Positions 14,435-23,890 of a stretch of 40,479 nucleotides of DNA are shown here, piece by piece. Under the pieces are notes generated by a model that was not told the origin of the DNA, did not search any database, and was given only the letters and a program-made list of their open reading frames with translations. This stretch comes from Mucilaginibacter limnophilus (GTDB lineage Bacteria; Bacteroidota; Bacteroidia; Sphingobacteriales; Sphingobacteriaceae). Location of the stretch: positions 1-40,479 of the forward strand of contig NZ_SACK01000015.1 of the NCBI RefSeq assembly GCF_004005815.1, given 5' to 3'. How positions within the stretch are numbered: the stretch's first letter is position 1; each line of letters opens with the position of its first letter. The position numbers and the translations under genes were made by a program.

Positions 14435-17400
14435 ATGTCTTACAAAAAGGATAATAAAATCAAAAGTAACTTTACCAGCATAACTATCAGTTTAGCTTCG
14501 CCTGAATCTATACTGGAGCGTTCAAGCGGTGAAGTTTTAAAACCGGAAACCATTAACTACCGTACCTACAAACCAGAACGTGATGGTTTGTTTTGTGAGC
14601 GTATATTCGGTCCGGTTAAGGATTATGAGTGCCATTGCGGTAAATACAAACGTATCCGTTACAAAGGCATCGTGTGCGACCGCTGCGGTGTTGAAGTAAC
14701 CGAGAAAAAAGTACGCCGCGAGCGCATGGGCCACATTAACCTCGTAGTGCCTGTTGCGCATATCTGGTACTTCCGTTCGTTACCAAACAAAATTGGTTAT
14801 TTATTAGGCCTGCCAACTAAAAAGCTCGACCTGATAATTTATTACGAGCGTTATGTAGTTATTCAGCCGGGTATTAAAGAAGCTGACGGAATTTCAAAAA
14901 TGGATTTCCTGACTGAGGAAGAATACCTTGACGTATTGGATACTTTACCAAAAGAAAACCAATACCTGGATGATAAAGATCCACAGAAATTTGTTGCGAA
15001 GATGGGTGCAGAAGCGCTTGAAGAGCTGCTGAAACGCCTTAATCTTGACGAACTTTCATACAACCTGCGTCACCAGGCTGCTAACGAAACATCTCAGCAG
15101 CGTAAAAACGAAGCTTTAAAACGCCTTCAGGTAGTTGAAGCTTTCCGTGACGCGCAAAGCCGTATTGAAAACCATCCTGAGTGGATGATCGTGAAGATCG
15201 TTCCGGTTATCCCGCCAGAGTTGCGCCCGTTAGTGCCTTTGGAAGGTGGCCGTTTCGCTACTTCAGATTTGAATGACCTTTACCGCCGTGTAATTATCCG
15301 TAACAACCGTTTAAAACGTTTGATTGAGATAAAGGCGCCTGAGGTGATTTTACGTAACGAAAAACGTATGCTGCAGGAAGCTGTGGATTCGTTATTTGAT
15401 AACTCACGTAAAGTTAACGCGGTTAAAACCGAAGGTAACCGTGCCCTGAAATCACTTTCAGACATCCTGAAAGGTAAGCAAGGCCGTTTCCGTCAAAACC
15501 TGTTGGGTAAACGTGTGGATTACTCTGCACGTTCGGTAATTGTTGTAGGCCCTAACCTGAAACTGCACGAGTGCGGTTTGCCAAAAGATATGGCTGCCGA
15601 ACTTTTCAAACCGTTTATCATCCGTAAGATGATTGAGCGTGGTGTAGTTAAAACGGTTAAATCAGCCAAAAAAATAGTTGACCGTAAAGACCCATTGGTT
15701 TGGGATATATTAGAGAACGTACTTAAAGGACACCCGGTACTGCTAAACCGTGCGCCTACGCTGCATAGGCTTGGTATCCAGGCTTTCCAGCCGAGGCTGG
15801 TTGAAGGCAAAGCTATCCAGCTGCACCCGTTAACCTGTACCGCGTTCAACGCCGACTTTGACGGTGACCAGATGGCCGTTCACGTGCCGCTTGGTAACGC
15901 CGCAATTTTGGAAGCGCAAGTACTGATGCTTGCATCGCACAACATTTTGAACCCTGCCAACGGTACGCCTATCACTGTACCTTCTCAGGACATGGTACTT
16001 GGTTTGTACTACATAACCAAAGGACGCCGTACTGATGAGAAACGTGTTGTTAAAGGTCAGGACCTTACTTTCTACTCTGCCGAAGAGGTTATCATCGCTT
16101 ACAACGAGAAGAAAGTTGACCTGCACGCCTTTATTAAAGTGAAAGCTAATGTTAAAGAGCGCGACGGGCAGATAGTAAATAAAATTATTGAAACTACCGT
16201 AGGCCGCGTACTGTTTAACCAGCACGTACCTGAAGAGGTAGGTTATATAAACGAGCTACTTACCAAAAAATCACTTCGTGATATTATTGGTGAGGTAGTT
16301 AAAAACACCGGTATGGCACGCGCCGCCCAGTTCCTTGATGATATTAAGGAATTAGGTTTCAAAATGGCGTTCCAGGGAGGCCTGTCGTTCAACCTTAAGG
16401 ATATCAATATCCCTGAAGAAAAAGTTACTCTTATTGAACAAGCTTCAAAAGAAGTGGAAGAGGTTATGGGTAACTATAATATGGGTTTCATTACAAACAA
16501 CGAGCGTTACAACCAGATTATCGATATCTGGACACGTATCAACAACCGCTTAACGGCGAATGTAATGAACATCCTGTCGACAGATAACCAGGGCTTCAAC
16601 TCTGTGTACATGATGCTTGACTCGGGTGCTCGTGGTTCTAAAGAGCAGATCCGTCAGCTTGCAGGTATGCGTGGTTTGATGGCGAAACCTCAAAAGTCAG
16701 GTTCGGGCGGTGAGATTATCGAGAACCCGATCCTTTCAAACTTTAAAGAAGGTTTGTCAGTATTAGAGTACTTCATCTCTACCCACGGTGCACGTAAAGG
16801 TTTGGCGGATACGGCGTTGAAAACGGCGGATGCGGGTTACTTAACCCGTCGTTTACATGACGTTGCGCAGGATATGATTGTAGGCGAAGTAGATTGCGGA
16901 ACCTTAAGGGGCATTTTCACTACAGCGCTTAAAGATAATGAGGACATTGTTGAGCCATTGTACGACCGTATCTTAGGCCGTACCTCACTTCACGATGTAA
17001 CCGATCCTATCACTAATGAACTGCTGGTTTCTGCCGGACAGGACATTACTGAAGAGATTGCTAAAAAAGTTGAGAACTCTCCGCTGGAAGGTATCGAAAT
17101 CCGTTCGGTACTTACCTGCGAAAGCAAACGCGGTGTATGTTCATTATGCTACGGCCGTAACCTTGCAAGCGGTAAACGCGTGCAAAAAGGCGAAGCTGTT
17201 GGTGTAATTGCAGCACAGTCAATTGGTGAGCCGGGTACACAGCTTACACTTCGTACATTCCACGTGGGTGGTACCGCGTCAAACATTGCTGCTGAATCGC
17301 AGATCAATGCAAGGTTTGATGGTATCATCGAGTTTGAGAATGTACGTACTGTTGAGTTCCAAACTGAAGAAGACGATGTTGATGTGGTATTAGGCCGTTC

Positions 17401-18721
17401 GGGCGAGTTCCGTATAATTGAGCCGGGCAGCAATAAAGTTATCATGACTAACAATATTCCATACGGTTCATACCTGTATGTGAAAGATGGCAGCAAGATA
17501 TCTAAAGGCGACCGTATCTGTTCATGGGATCCGTACAATGCGGTAATTATATCAGAGTTTGCCGGTATTACCAAGTTTGAGGCCGTGTTAGAAGGTATCA
17601 CCTTCCGTGAGGAATCAGACGAGCAAACCGGTCACCGTGAAAAAGTAATTATCGATACAAGGGATAAAACCAAAAACCCAAGTATCCAGGTTGCTGATAA
17701 ACAAGGTAACGTTATAAAAGGTTACAACATTCCGGTAGGCGCGCACATTGCTGTTGAAGAAGGCGATACGCTGAAACCAGGCCAGGTAATTGCTAAAATA
17801 CCTCGTTCAACCGGTAAAACCCGGGATATTACAGGTGGTCTGCCACGTGTAACCGAGTTATTTGAAGCACGTAACCCATCAAACCCAGCGGTAGTAACCG
17901 AGATTGACGGTGTGGTAACCCTTGGCGGTGTAAAACGTGGTAACCGTGAAATAAGCATCGAATCAAAAGACGGACAGGTTAAAAAATACCTGGTACCGCT
18001 TTCAAAACACATCCTTGTACAGGATAATGACTTTGTTAAAGCTGGTATGCCATTGTCTGACGGTTCGATATCACCTGCCGATATACTTGCCATTAAGGGC
18101 CCTGCAGCAGTGCAGGAGTACCTGGTGAATGGTATACAGGAGGTTTACCGCTTACAGGGTGTGAAAATTAACGATAAGCACTTTGAAGTTATCGTGCACC
18201 AGATGATGCAGAAAGTATCTATTGAGGATGCAGGCGATACCCGTTTCCTTGAGAAAGAAGCTGTTGACAGCTGGGATTTCATGATGGAGAATGACGAGAT
18301 CTTCGACAAGAAAGTTGTTGTTGATCCGGGAGATTCCACTACATTGAAAGCCGGTCAGATCATCTCTGTACGTAAACTGCGCGACGAGAACTCGGCCCTG
18401 AAACGCCGCGACTTGAAACTGGTTGAGGTACGTGATGCTATCGCAGCAACTTCAAGTCCGATACTGCAAGGTATCACCAGGGCCTCGTTAGGCACCAAGT
18501 CGTTCATCTCTGCGGCATCGTTCCAGGAAACTACCAAAGTACTGAACGAAGCAGCAATTGCAGGTAAACGCGACAGCATGCTTGGTTTGAAAGAGAACGT
18601 TATCGTTGGTCACTTAATTCCGTCAGGAACAGGTTTACGCGAATACGACAATATCCGCGTAGGTTCTCAGGAAGAGTTTGACCGCCTGATGGCTTCAAAA
18701 ACTGAAGATGTAGAAGCATAA
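14435..18721 (+). CDS. rpoC: RNA polymerase beta-prime subunit
   Basis: 1428 residues, full length. It carries the catalytic Mg2+ site NADFDGDQ (472-479). The N-terminal zinc site is C66, C68, C81 and C84. The second zinc cluster lies in LTCESKRGVCSLCYGRNLA, followed by AVGVIAAQSIGEPGTQLTLR. Unlike rpoB it starts with ATG and has AAAAGGAG at 14424-14431, one of few clear Shine-Dalgarno sequences here. A perfect terminator ends the operon. Confidence 0.99.
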   Translation: MSYKKDNKIKSNFTSITISLASPESILERSSGEVLKPETINYRTYKPERDGLFCERIFGPVKDYECHCGKYKRIRYKGIVCDRCGVEVTEKKVRRERMGHINLVVPVAHIWYFRSLPNKIGYLLGLPTKKLDLIIYYERYVVIQPGIKEADGISKMDFLTEEEYLDVLDTLPKENQYLDDKDPQKFVAKMGAEALEELLKRLNLDELSYNLRHQAANETSQQRKNEALKRLQVVEAFRDAQSRIENHPEWMIVKIVPVIPPELRPLVPLEGGRFATSDLNDLYRRVIIRNNRLKRLIEIKAPEVILRNEKRMLQEAVDSLFDNSRKVNAVKTEGNRALKSLSDILKGKQGRFRQNLLGKRVDYSARSVIVVGPNLKLHECGLPKDMAAELFKPFIIRKMIERGVVKTVKSAKKIVDRKDPLVWDILENVLKGHPVLLNRAPTLHRLGIQAFQPRLVEGKAIQLHPLTCTAFNADFDGDQMAVHVPLGNAAILEAQVLMLASHNILNPANGTPITVPSQDMVLGLYYITKGRRTDEKRVVKGQDLTFYSAEEVIIAYNEKKVDLHAFIKVKANVKERDGQIVNKIIETTVGRVLFNQHVPEEVGYINELLTKKSLRDIIGEVVKNTGMARAAQFLDDIKELGFKMAFQGGLSFNLKDINIPEEKVTLIEQASKEVEEVMGNYNMGFITNNERYNQIIDIWTRINNRLTANVMNILSTDNQGFNSVYMMLDSGARGSKEQIRQLAGMRGLMAKPQKSGSGGEIIENPILSNFKEGLSVLEYFISTHGARKGLADTALKTADAGYLTRRLHDVAQDMIVGEVDCGTLRGIFTTALKDNEDIVEPLYDRILGRTSLHDVTDPITNELLVSAGQDITEEIAKKVENSPLEGIEIRSVLTCESKRGVCSLCYGRNLASGKRVQKGEAVGVIAAQSIGEPGTQLTLRTFHVGGTASNIAAESQINARFDGIIEFENVRTVEFQTEEDDVDVVLGRSGEFRIIEPGSNKVIMTNNIPYGSYLYVKDGSKISKGDRICSWDPYNAVIISEFAGITKFEAVLEGITFREESDEQTGHREKVIIDTRDKTKNPSIQVADKQGNVIKGYNIPVGAHIAVEEGDTLKPGQVIAKIPRSTGKTRDITGGLPRVTELFEARNPSNPAVVTEIDGVVTLGGVKRGNREISIESKDGQVKKYLVPLSKHILVQDNDFVKAGMPLSDGSISPADILAIKGPAAVQEYLVNGIQEVYRLQGVKINDKHFEVIVHQMMQKVSIEDAGDTRFLEKEAVDSWDFMMENDEIFDKKVVVDPGDSTTLKAGQIISVRKLRDENSALKRRDLKLVEVRDAIAATSSPILQGITRASLGTKSFISAASFQETTKVLNEAAIAGKRDSMLGLKENVIVGHLIPSGTGLREYDNIRVGSQEEFDRLMASKTEDVEA

Positions 18722-18736
18722 TAAAACATACTTTAT

Positions 18737-18770
18737 AGAAAAAGCCTTTCGGTAACGAAAGGCTTTTTCT
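18737..18770 (+). terminator. Terminator of the secE-rpoC transcript
   Basis: A perfect 15-bp stem (18737-18751 with 18756-18770; core AAAGCCTTTCG) is closed by a GTAA tetraloop, with T-rich sequence after it. Symmetrical A and T tracts. Confidence 0.95.
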
Positions 18771-18817
18771 ATTTTTAAGGGATTTTATAAGTATACATAT
18801 ACCTTTTTCACTGTTCT

Positions 18818-19555
18818 ATGTTCAACTTTTTCAAAAAGTCTAAACTCTCTGAGGTTCGTTTCGATTGGCTGGGAACTGATATACATTCGCATTTACTGCC
18901 CGGCCTGGATGATGGTTCGCCTGATTTGGAAGCGTCAATACAATATTTCACCGCGCTAAAAGGACTTGGTTTCAACAAATTTATTTGTACACCACACGTT
19001 TTTACTGAACTGTACCCAAACAACCGCGAAACAATAACCAATGCGCTTAACAAGGTAAAAGCCGCGCCTGAACTAAAAGATTTTAACATCAGCGCTGCTG
19101 CTGAATACATGGTAGATGCTGATTTTAATGGTGTTTTAGAGCAAGGCCCGCTTATGAACATGCCCGGCAATTATGTGCTTATAGAAATGTCGTATCTTGC
19201 CGAAACACCGGATATTGAACAGCATGTTTTCAATTTAAAAGTAATGGGTTATGAATTGATATTGGCCCATCCCGAAAGGTATAATTTTTATCATGGCAAG
19301 CTGAGCAAAATAGAGCGGCTGAAAGATATGGGATGTTTGCTTCAGCTTAATTTGCTTTCAACTACAGGTTACTACGGGAAAGAAGTGAAGAACACTGCTT
19401 TAAAAATACTTGGCAATAAATGGTATAGTTTGGCTGCTACCGATTTTCATCACGCCAAACATTTACAGGCATTGCAGGATGCACGGTTATGGCAGGAAGT
19501 GTATCAGCAGGTAAGTAACTATGATTTCCGCAATACCGAACTGTTTGGGAGCTGA
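18818..19555 (+). CDS. CpsB/YwqE-type protein-tyrosine phosphatase (PHP family)
   Basis: 245 residues. Metal-binding residues of the PHP fold are visible: His23 and His25 (DIHSHLLPGLDDG), His60 (TPH), Glu96, His151 (AHPERY), and Asp209 and His211 (ATDFHH). Enzymes of this family dephosphorylate the tyrosine-rich tails of capsule-assembly kinases (Wzc/CpsD type) with Mn2+. No kinase gene is in the window, but ugd and a UDP-sugar epimerase downstream fit a role in envelope polysaccharide control. A histidinol-phosphatase-like activity is less likely given the overall CpsB match. Confidence 0.85.
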   Translation: MFNFFKKSKLSEVRFDWLGTDIHSHLLPGLDDGSPDLEASIQYFTALKGLGFNKFICTPHVFTELYPNNRETITNALNKVKAAPELKDFNISAAAEYMVDADFNGVLEQGPLMNMPGNYVLIEMSYLAETPDIEQHVFNLKVMGYELILAHPERYNFYHGKLSKIERLKDMGCLLQLNLLSTTGYYGKEVKNTALKILGNKWYSLAATDFHHAKHLQALQDARLWQEVYQQVSNYDFRNTELFGS

Positions 19556-19786
19556 TTGTAAGTTTATGAGCAACTATTGCAAAAATTTACACAAATTGTA
19601 AATTAGTTTACGATATTTCTAATATAATTTATAATTTGGTGCCAATATTTTAATATAAATAATTATTTTGAAATGATAACACTACATTCAAATAAATACA
19701 ATATTAAAATAACTACTTTGTCAAACACAATTAAATATATTTAAAAAGCTTCAGTAAAGCCGAACAAGAATTAACTAACTTCTTTT

Positions 19787-21190
19787 ATGGGTAAAAAAAT
19801 ATCTAAAATTTGTTGTATAGGCGCCGGTTACGTAGGGGGCCCTACAATGGCAGTTATCGCGCAAAAATGTCCGCATATAACAGTAACCGTAGTTGACCTT
19901 AACCAGGCTCGTATTGATGCCTGGAACGATCCGGACACTAACAACATCCCGGTTTATGAACCAGGTTTGGATGCCGTTGTTGCTGAAGCCCGCGGCCGCA
20001 ACTTGTTTTTTTCTACCGAGGTAGATAAAGCAATTGACGAAGCCGAAATGATATTTATCTCGGTAAACACACCTACCAAAACCTATGGTACCGGTAAAGG
20101 TATGGCTGCCGATTTGAAATACATTGAGCTTTGCGCACGCCAGATTGCCCGCGTAGCTAAAGACGATAAAATAGTAGTTGAAAAATCAACACTGCCTGTG
20201 CGTACTGCCGAGGCCGTAAAAAATATATTGCAAAACACCGGTAACGGTGTAAACTATCAGATACTTTCAAACCCTGAGTTTTTGGCTGAAGGTACTGCTG
20301 TTGAAGACTTACATGCGCCAGACCGTGTGTTGATTGGTGGCGACACCACTCCGGAAGGCCAGGAAGCATTGGAGTCGCTGGTTGAAGTTTATGCAAACTG
20401 GGTGCCCCGCGAAAGGATATTGACCACCAACCTTTGGTCGTCTGAACTTTCAAAACTTACCGCTAACGCGTTCCTTGCACAAAGGGTATCATCAATCAAT
20501 GCTCTTTCTGAACTTTGTGAGCGCACCGGCGCCGACGTTTCGGAGGTAGCGCGCTCTATCGGTACCGATAGCCGTATTGGTCCAAAATTCCTGAAATCAT
20601 CAGTAGGCTTTGGTGGCTCATGCTTCCAGAAAGATATTTTGAACCTGGTTTATATTGCCCGCTCATATGGCCTGAAAGAAGTTGCTGATTATTGGGAGCA
20701 GGTAATTATTATGAACGACCACCAGAAACGCCGTTTCGCTACCAACATTGTAAAAACGCTTTATAATACGGTATCAGGCAAAAAAATCGCTTTCCTGGGT
20801 TGGGCGTTTAAAAAAGACACTAACGATACCCGTGAATCAGCAGCTATTTATGTGGCTGATGATCTGCTGAACGAGCAGGCCGGTATTTCGGTATATGATC
20901 CTAAAGTACCTGAAAGCCAAGTCTATTCAGACCTTGACTATCTTGAAACCCGCGCAAGCGAAAAGAACAAGCAACTGGTAACTGTAGTAACAGATCCTTA
21001 CGAAGCTTGTAAAGACGCGCATGCCATTGCAGTATTAACCGAATGGGACGAGTTTAAAGAGTATGATTGGATTAAAATATTCGAAAATATGAAAAAACCT
21101 GCCTTTGTTTTTGACGGCCGTAACCTGCTTGACACTAACAAGCTAAAAGATATCGGTTTCAAAGTGTACTCAATAGGTAAAGAAGCTTAA
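19787..21190 (+). CDS. ugd: UDP-glucose 6-dehydrogenase (eukaryote-like form)
   Basis: 467 residues. It oxidises UDP-glucose to UDP-glucuronate with two NAD+. The Rossmann motif is CIGAGYVGGPT (10-20), the STLPVRTAE segment is at ~134-142, and the catalytic Cys279 lies in VGFGGSCFQKDILNLVYI. The ~467-residue length and the FQKDILNL context are those of the animal/plant-like class rather than the ~390-430 residue bacterial Ugd. The upstream 231 bp are very AT-rich and hold no gene. Its product is the substrate expected for the epimerase at 23891. Confidence 0.94.
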   Translation: MGKKISKICCIGAGYVGGPTMAVIAQKCPHITVTVVDLNQARIDAWNDPDTNNIPVYEPGLDAVVAEARGRNLFFSTEVDKAIDEAEMIFISVNTPTKTYGTGKGMAADLKYIELCARQIARVAKDDKIVVEKSTLPVRTAEAVKNILQNTGNGVNYQILSNPEFLAEGTAVEDLHAPDRVLIGGDTTPEGQEALESLVEVYANWVPRERILTTNLWSSELSKLTANAFLAQRVSSINALSELCERTGADVSEVARSIGTDSRIGPKFLKSSVGFGGSCFQKDILNLVYIARSYGLKEVADYWEQVIIMNDHQKRRFATNIVKTLYNTVSGKKIAFLGWAFKKDTNDTRESAAIYVADDLLNEQAGISVYDPKVPESQVYSDLDYLETRASEKNKQLVTVVTDPYEACKDAHAIAVLTEWDEFKEYDWIKIFENMKKPAFVFDGRNLLDTNKLKDIGFKVYSIGKEA

Positions 21191-21210
21191 TCATTCACAA
21201 ACTATACACC

Positions 21211-21242
21211 AAAGCCCGGAGACAACCATCCGGGCTTTTTTA
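21211..21242 (+). terminator. Terminator after ugd
   Basis: AAAGCCCGGA (21211-21220) pairs with TCCGGGCTTT (21229-21238) around an 8-nt loop, followed by T. Confidence 0.93.
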
Positions 21243-21403
21243 TTGCCACAAATTTAATCTAAAGCATTATTAAGACATTATTAAAAATACCATCTTTTTT
21301 TTGTGTTTATGTTATGGCATCTTATTCTTTATTTGAAATTTAATAATTAGTTGAATATAAAGTATGTGTAATAACGATATAATCTTTATCTTAGCATTGT
21401 TTA

Positions 21404-21519
21404 ATGTCGGCTGGAGTCAGCATAACATAAACAACTGATCTTGTAATTTTTGCCGTGATAAGTTCAACATATTACGGCTTTATCCTTTAAGACGCGGCAA
21501 TGCATCGATGCCGTTTTTT
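21404..21519 (+). ncRNA. Candidate structured small RNA or terminated leader in the ugd-cysD gap
   Basis: The 452-bp gap between ugd (after its terminator) and cysD has no plausible gene. Three hairpins follow each other: 21404-21428 (ATGT and GCTG pairing with CAGC and ACAT); 21452-21478, a 9-bp stem GCCGTGATA / TATTACGGC with a 9-nt loop; and 21495-21513, CGGCA / TGCCG followed by six T, an intrinsic terminator. Hairpins ending in a terminator with no gene before them suggest an independent sRNA or a 5' leader with transcription termination control of cysD. I do not recognise a known riboswitch, and no convincing promoter was found. Confidence 0.45.
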
Positions 21520-21589
21520 ATATGATGCTTAAGGGATTTTTGATCACAATGTTGTGAGGACGGTTTGTGCAGAGGAGAAGAAACAACAT

Positions 21590-21677
21590 TATGAACCAGG
21601 CAGTATCTGTTTAAACAGGTGCATTGAAACAATTATACTGTCTTTTTAAATATAAATGCCACATTTGCAGCGCAAAT
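21590..21677 (+). promoter_or_regulatory. cysD leader: possible 7-codon ORF and hairpins
   Basis: A GAGGAG-like purine run (21572-21577) precedes ATG at 21591 and seven codons (MNQAVSV) ending inside a perfect palindrome CTGTTTAAACAG (21607-21618). CAGTAT (21601-21606) can pair with ATACTG (21635-21640), followed by TCTTTTT. A further hairpin ATTTGC-AGC-GCAAAT lies at 21663-21677, 17 nt before the cysD ATG. The peptide lacks Cys or Met runs, so classic amino-acid attenuation is not supported. Confidence 0.3.
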
Positions 21678-21694
21678 ACTGGTAATAAAATTAT

Positions 21695-22600
21695 ATGAAC
21701 AAGTACTATTTAGACCACCTTCAGGAGCTTGAATCGGAAGCGATTTTTGTGATAAGGGAAGTGGTTGCTCAGTTTGACCGTCCGGCTATTTTATTTTCCG
21801 GCGGTAAAGACTCTATCGTGGTGACAAATCTTGCCAAAAAAGCGTTTTGGCCTGCCCGGATACCCCTGCCGCTTATACATATCGATACAGGGCACAATTT
21901 CCCGGAAACAATGAAATTCAGGGACGAGTTGGTTGAGGAGCTTGGCGTACAGTTGATTGTAGGTTCGGTACAGGAATCAATTAACGAAGGCCGCGCGGTT
22001 GAAGAAACAGGTCTTAACGCCAGCCGTAACGAGCTGCAGATTGTCACCCTGCTTGATACGATTGAAAAACACAAGATAGACGCCGCTTTGGGTGGCGCCC
22101 GCCGCGACGAAGAGAAAGCCCGCGCAAAAGAGCGTTTCTTTTCACACAGGGACGATTTCGGTCAGTGGGACCCAAAGAACCAGCGGCCAGAGTTGTGGAA
22201 CATATTTAACGGACGTAAAAAAATGGGTGAGCACTTCAGGGTGTTCCCGATAAGCAACTGGACCGAAATGGATGTATGGAACTACATCCGCCATGAAAAT
22301 ATAAAAATACCTTCGCTGTATTTCGCGCACGAGCGTGAAGCGGTTTACCGTGATGGTACTTGGCTGCCACAGTCGGAGTTCTTAGTGCTACGCGAGGGCG
22401 AAACCATCGAGACGAAACGTATGAGGTTCCGCACGCTTGGTGATATCACCATTACAGGCGGCATTGAATCAGACGCCGATACGCTTGACAAGATAGTTGA
22501 CGAAGTTTCGGCATCACGCAGCACAGAAAGAGGTATGCGCAGCGACGACAAGCGCTCGGATACATCAATGGAAGACAGGAAAAAACAAGGATATTTTTAA
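21695..22600 (+). CDS. cysD: Sulfate adenylyltransferase subunit 2
   Basis: 301 residues, full length. This ATP pyrophosphatase-type subunit makes adenosine 5'-phosphosulfate (APS) from ATP and sulfate, working with the CysN GTPase. The PP-loop is SGGKDS (35-40). GGARRDEEKARAKER and the C-terminal SDTSMEDRKKQGYF are typical of CysD. cysN follows after 18 bp. No APS kinase, APS reductase or sulfite reductase gene lies beside it. The neighbours are ugd and a UDP-uronate epimerase. Confidence 0.96.
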   Translation: MNKYYLDHLQELESEAIFVIREVVAQFDRPAILFSGGKDSIVVTNLAKKAFWPARIPLPLIHIDTGHNFPETMKFRDELVEELGVQLIVGSVQESINEGRAVEETGLNASRNELQIVTLLDTIEKHKIDAALGGARRDEEKARAKERFFSHRDDFGQWDPKNQRPELWNIFNGRKKMGEHFRVFPISNWTEMDVWNYIRHENIKIPSLYFAHEREAVYRDGTWLPQSEFLVLREGETIETKRMRFRTLGDITITGGIESDADTLDKIVDEVSASRSTERGMRSDDKRSDTSMEDRKKQGYF

Positions 22601-22618
22601 ATAAGGGTATACAGTTAT

Positions 22619-23860
22619 ATGGAATTATTACGATTTACAACTGCCGGAAGCGTTGACGACGGGAAAAGTACCCTTATTGGCCGCCTGTTGTACGATTCAA
22701 AATCAATATTTGAAGACCAGATGGAAGCCGTGCGCCAATCAAGCGAGCGTAAGGGACTGAGCCATGTTGATCTATCATTACTTACAGATGGCCTGCGTTC
22801 AGAACGCGAGCAGGGCATAACCATTGATGTGGCCTACCGTTATTTTGCTACACCTAAACGCAAGTTCATTATTGCCGATACCCCGGGGCATATTCAATAT
22901 ACCCGTAACATGGTTACCGGCGCTTCAACGGCTAACCTTGCACTGATACTGGTTGACGCGCGTCAGGGGATAGTTGAGCAAACCTGCCGCCATTCATATA
23001 TCGCATCGTTACTGCAGATACCACACCTGATTGTATGCGTGAACAAGATGGATCTGGCAGGATATTCTGAAGAAGCATTTAACAAGATAGTTGAAGAGTA
23101 CACTGAGTTTGCCAGCAAACTTGCAGTGAACGACATACGCTTTATCCCGATAAGCGCCCTGCATGGCGATAACGTAGTAAAGCATTCAGAAAATATGCCA
23201 TGGTACCAGGGTGGTACGTTACTGCATACGCTGGAAACCCTGCACATCGGTAGCGACTATAACCACATCGACGCGCGCTTCCCCGTGCAGACCGTCATCA
23301 GGCCGCATTCAGATGAATATCATGATTATCGTGGTTACGCAGGCCGTATTGCCGGTGGAATATTCAGGCCGGGTGATAACATCACCGTATTGCCTTCGGG
23401 ATTAACATCGTCTATCAAATCTATCGATACATATGATGGGCCGCTTGAGGAAGCATTCGCGCCAATGTCGGTATCTATTACCCTGAACGACGATATCGAC
23501 CTGAGCAGGGGGGATATGATTGTTAAGGAAAACAACCAAAGCGAGGTGAGTCAGGATATTGATGTGATGATTTGCTGGCTTGCGGCTAATCCGCCGCGCC
23601 CGGGTGCCAAGTACTACCTGCGCCACACTACTAATGAGGTACGCGCCATTATAAAAGAGGTGGTTTACAAAATGGATATCAACACGCTGGAGCACACCGA
23701 AGGTGATATCAATATAAAAATGAACGACATTGCCCGTGTACGCCTGCGTACCACGCAGCCGGTTATGTATGATGCATACCGGAAGAACCGCACTACCGGA
23801 GCACTGATATTGGTTGATGAAGCAACGAATGAAACAGTAGCGGCCGGAATGATACGGTAG
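22619..23860 (+). CDS. cysN: Sulfate adenylyltransferase subunit 1 (GTPase)
   Basis: 413 residues. Its G domain has G1 AGSVDDGKST (9-18), DTPGH (87-91) and NKMD (142-145), followed by EF-Tu-like beta-barrel domains. GTP hydrolysis drives APS formation by CysD. The length is that of CysN alone: the CysC kinase domain fused in many CysNC proteins is absent, so PAPS would need a kinase encoded elsewhere. It forms an operon with cysD. The epimerase starts 30 bp after its stop, so all three are probably co-transcribed. Confidence 0.96.
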   Translation: MELLRFTTAGSVDDGKSTLIGRLLYDSKSIFEDQMEAVRQSSERKGLSHVDLSLLTDGLRSEREQGITIDVAYRYFATPKRKFIIADTPGHIQYTRNMVTGASTANLALILVDARQGIVEQTCRHSYIASLLQIPHLIVCVNKMDLAGYSEEAFNKIVEEYTEFASKLAVNDIRFIPISALHGDNVVKHSENMPWYQGGTLLHTLETLHIGSDYNHIDARFPVQTVIRPHSDEYHDYRGYAGRIAGGIFRPGDNITVLPSGLTSSIKSIDTYDGPLEEAFAPMSVSITLNDDIDLSRGDMIVKENNQSEVSQDIDVMICWLAANPPRPGAKYYLRHTTNEVRAIIKEVVYKMDINTLEHTEGDINIKMNDIARVRLRTTQPVMYDAYRKNRTTGALILVDEATNETVAAGMIR

Positions 23861-23890
23861 TAATAGCAGAAACTATTAAAACAACATATA

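Noticed and set aside
21404..21519. SAM or cobalamin riboswitch upstream of cysD
   Set aside because: None of the conserved core motifs of those riboswitches could be found; only generic hairpins are visible.
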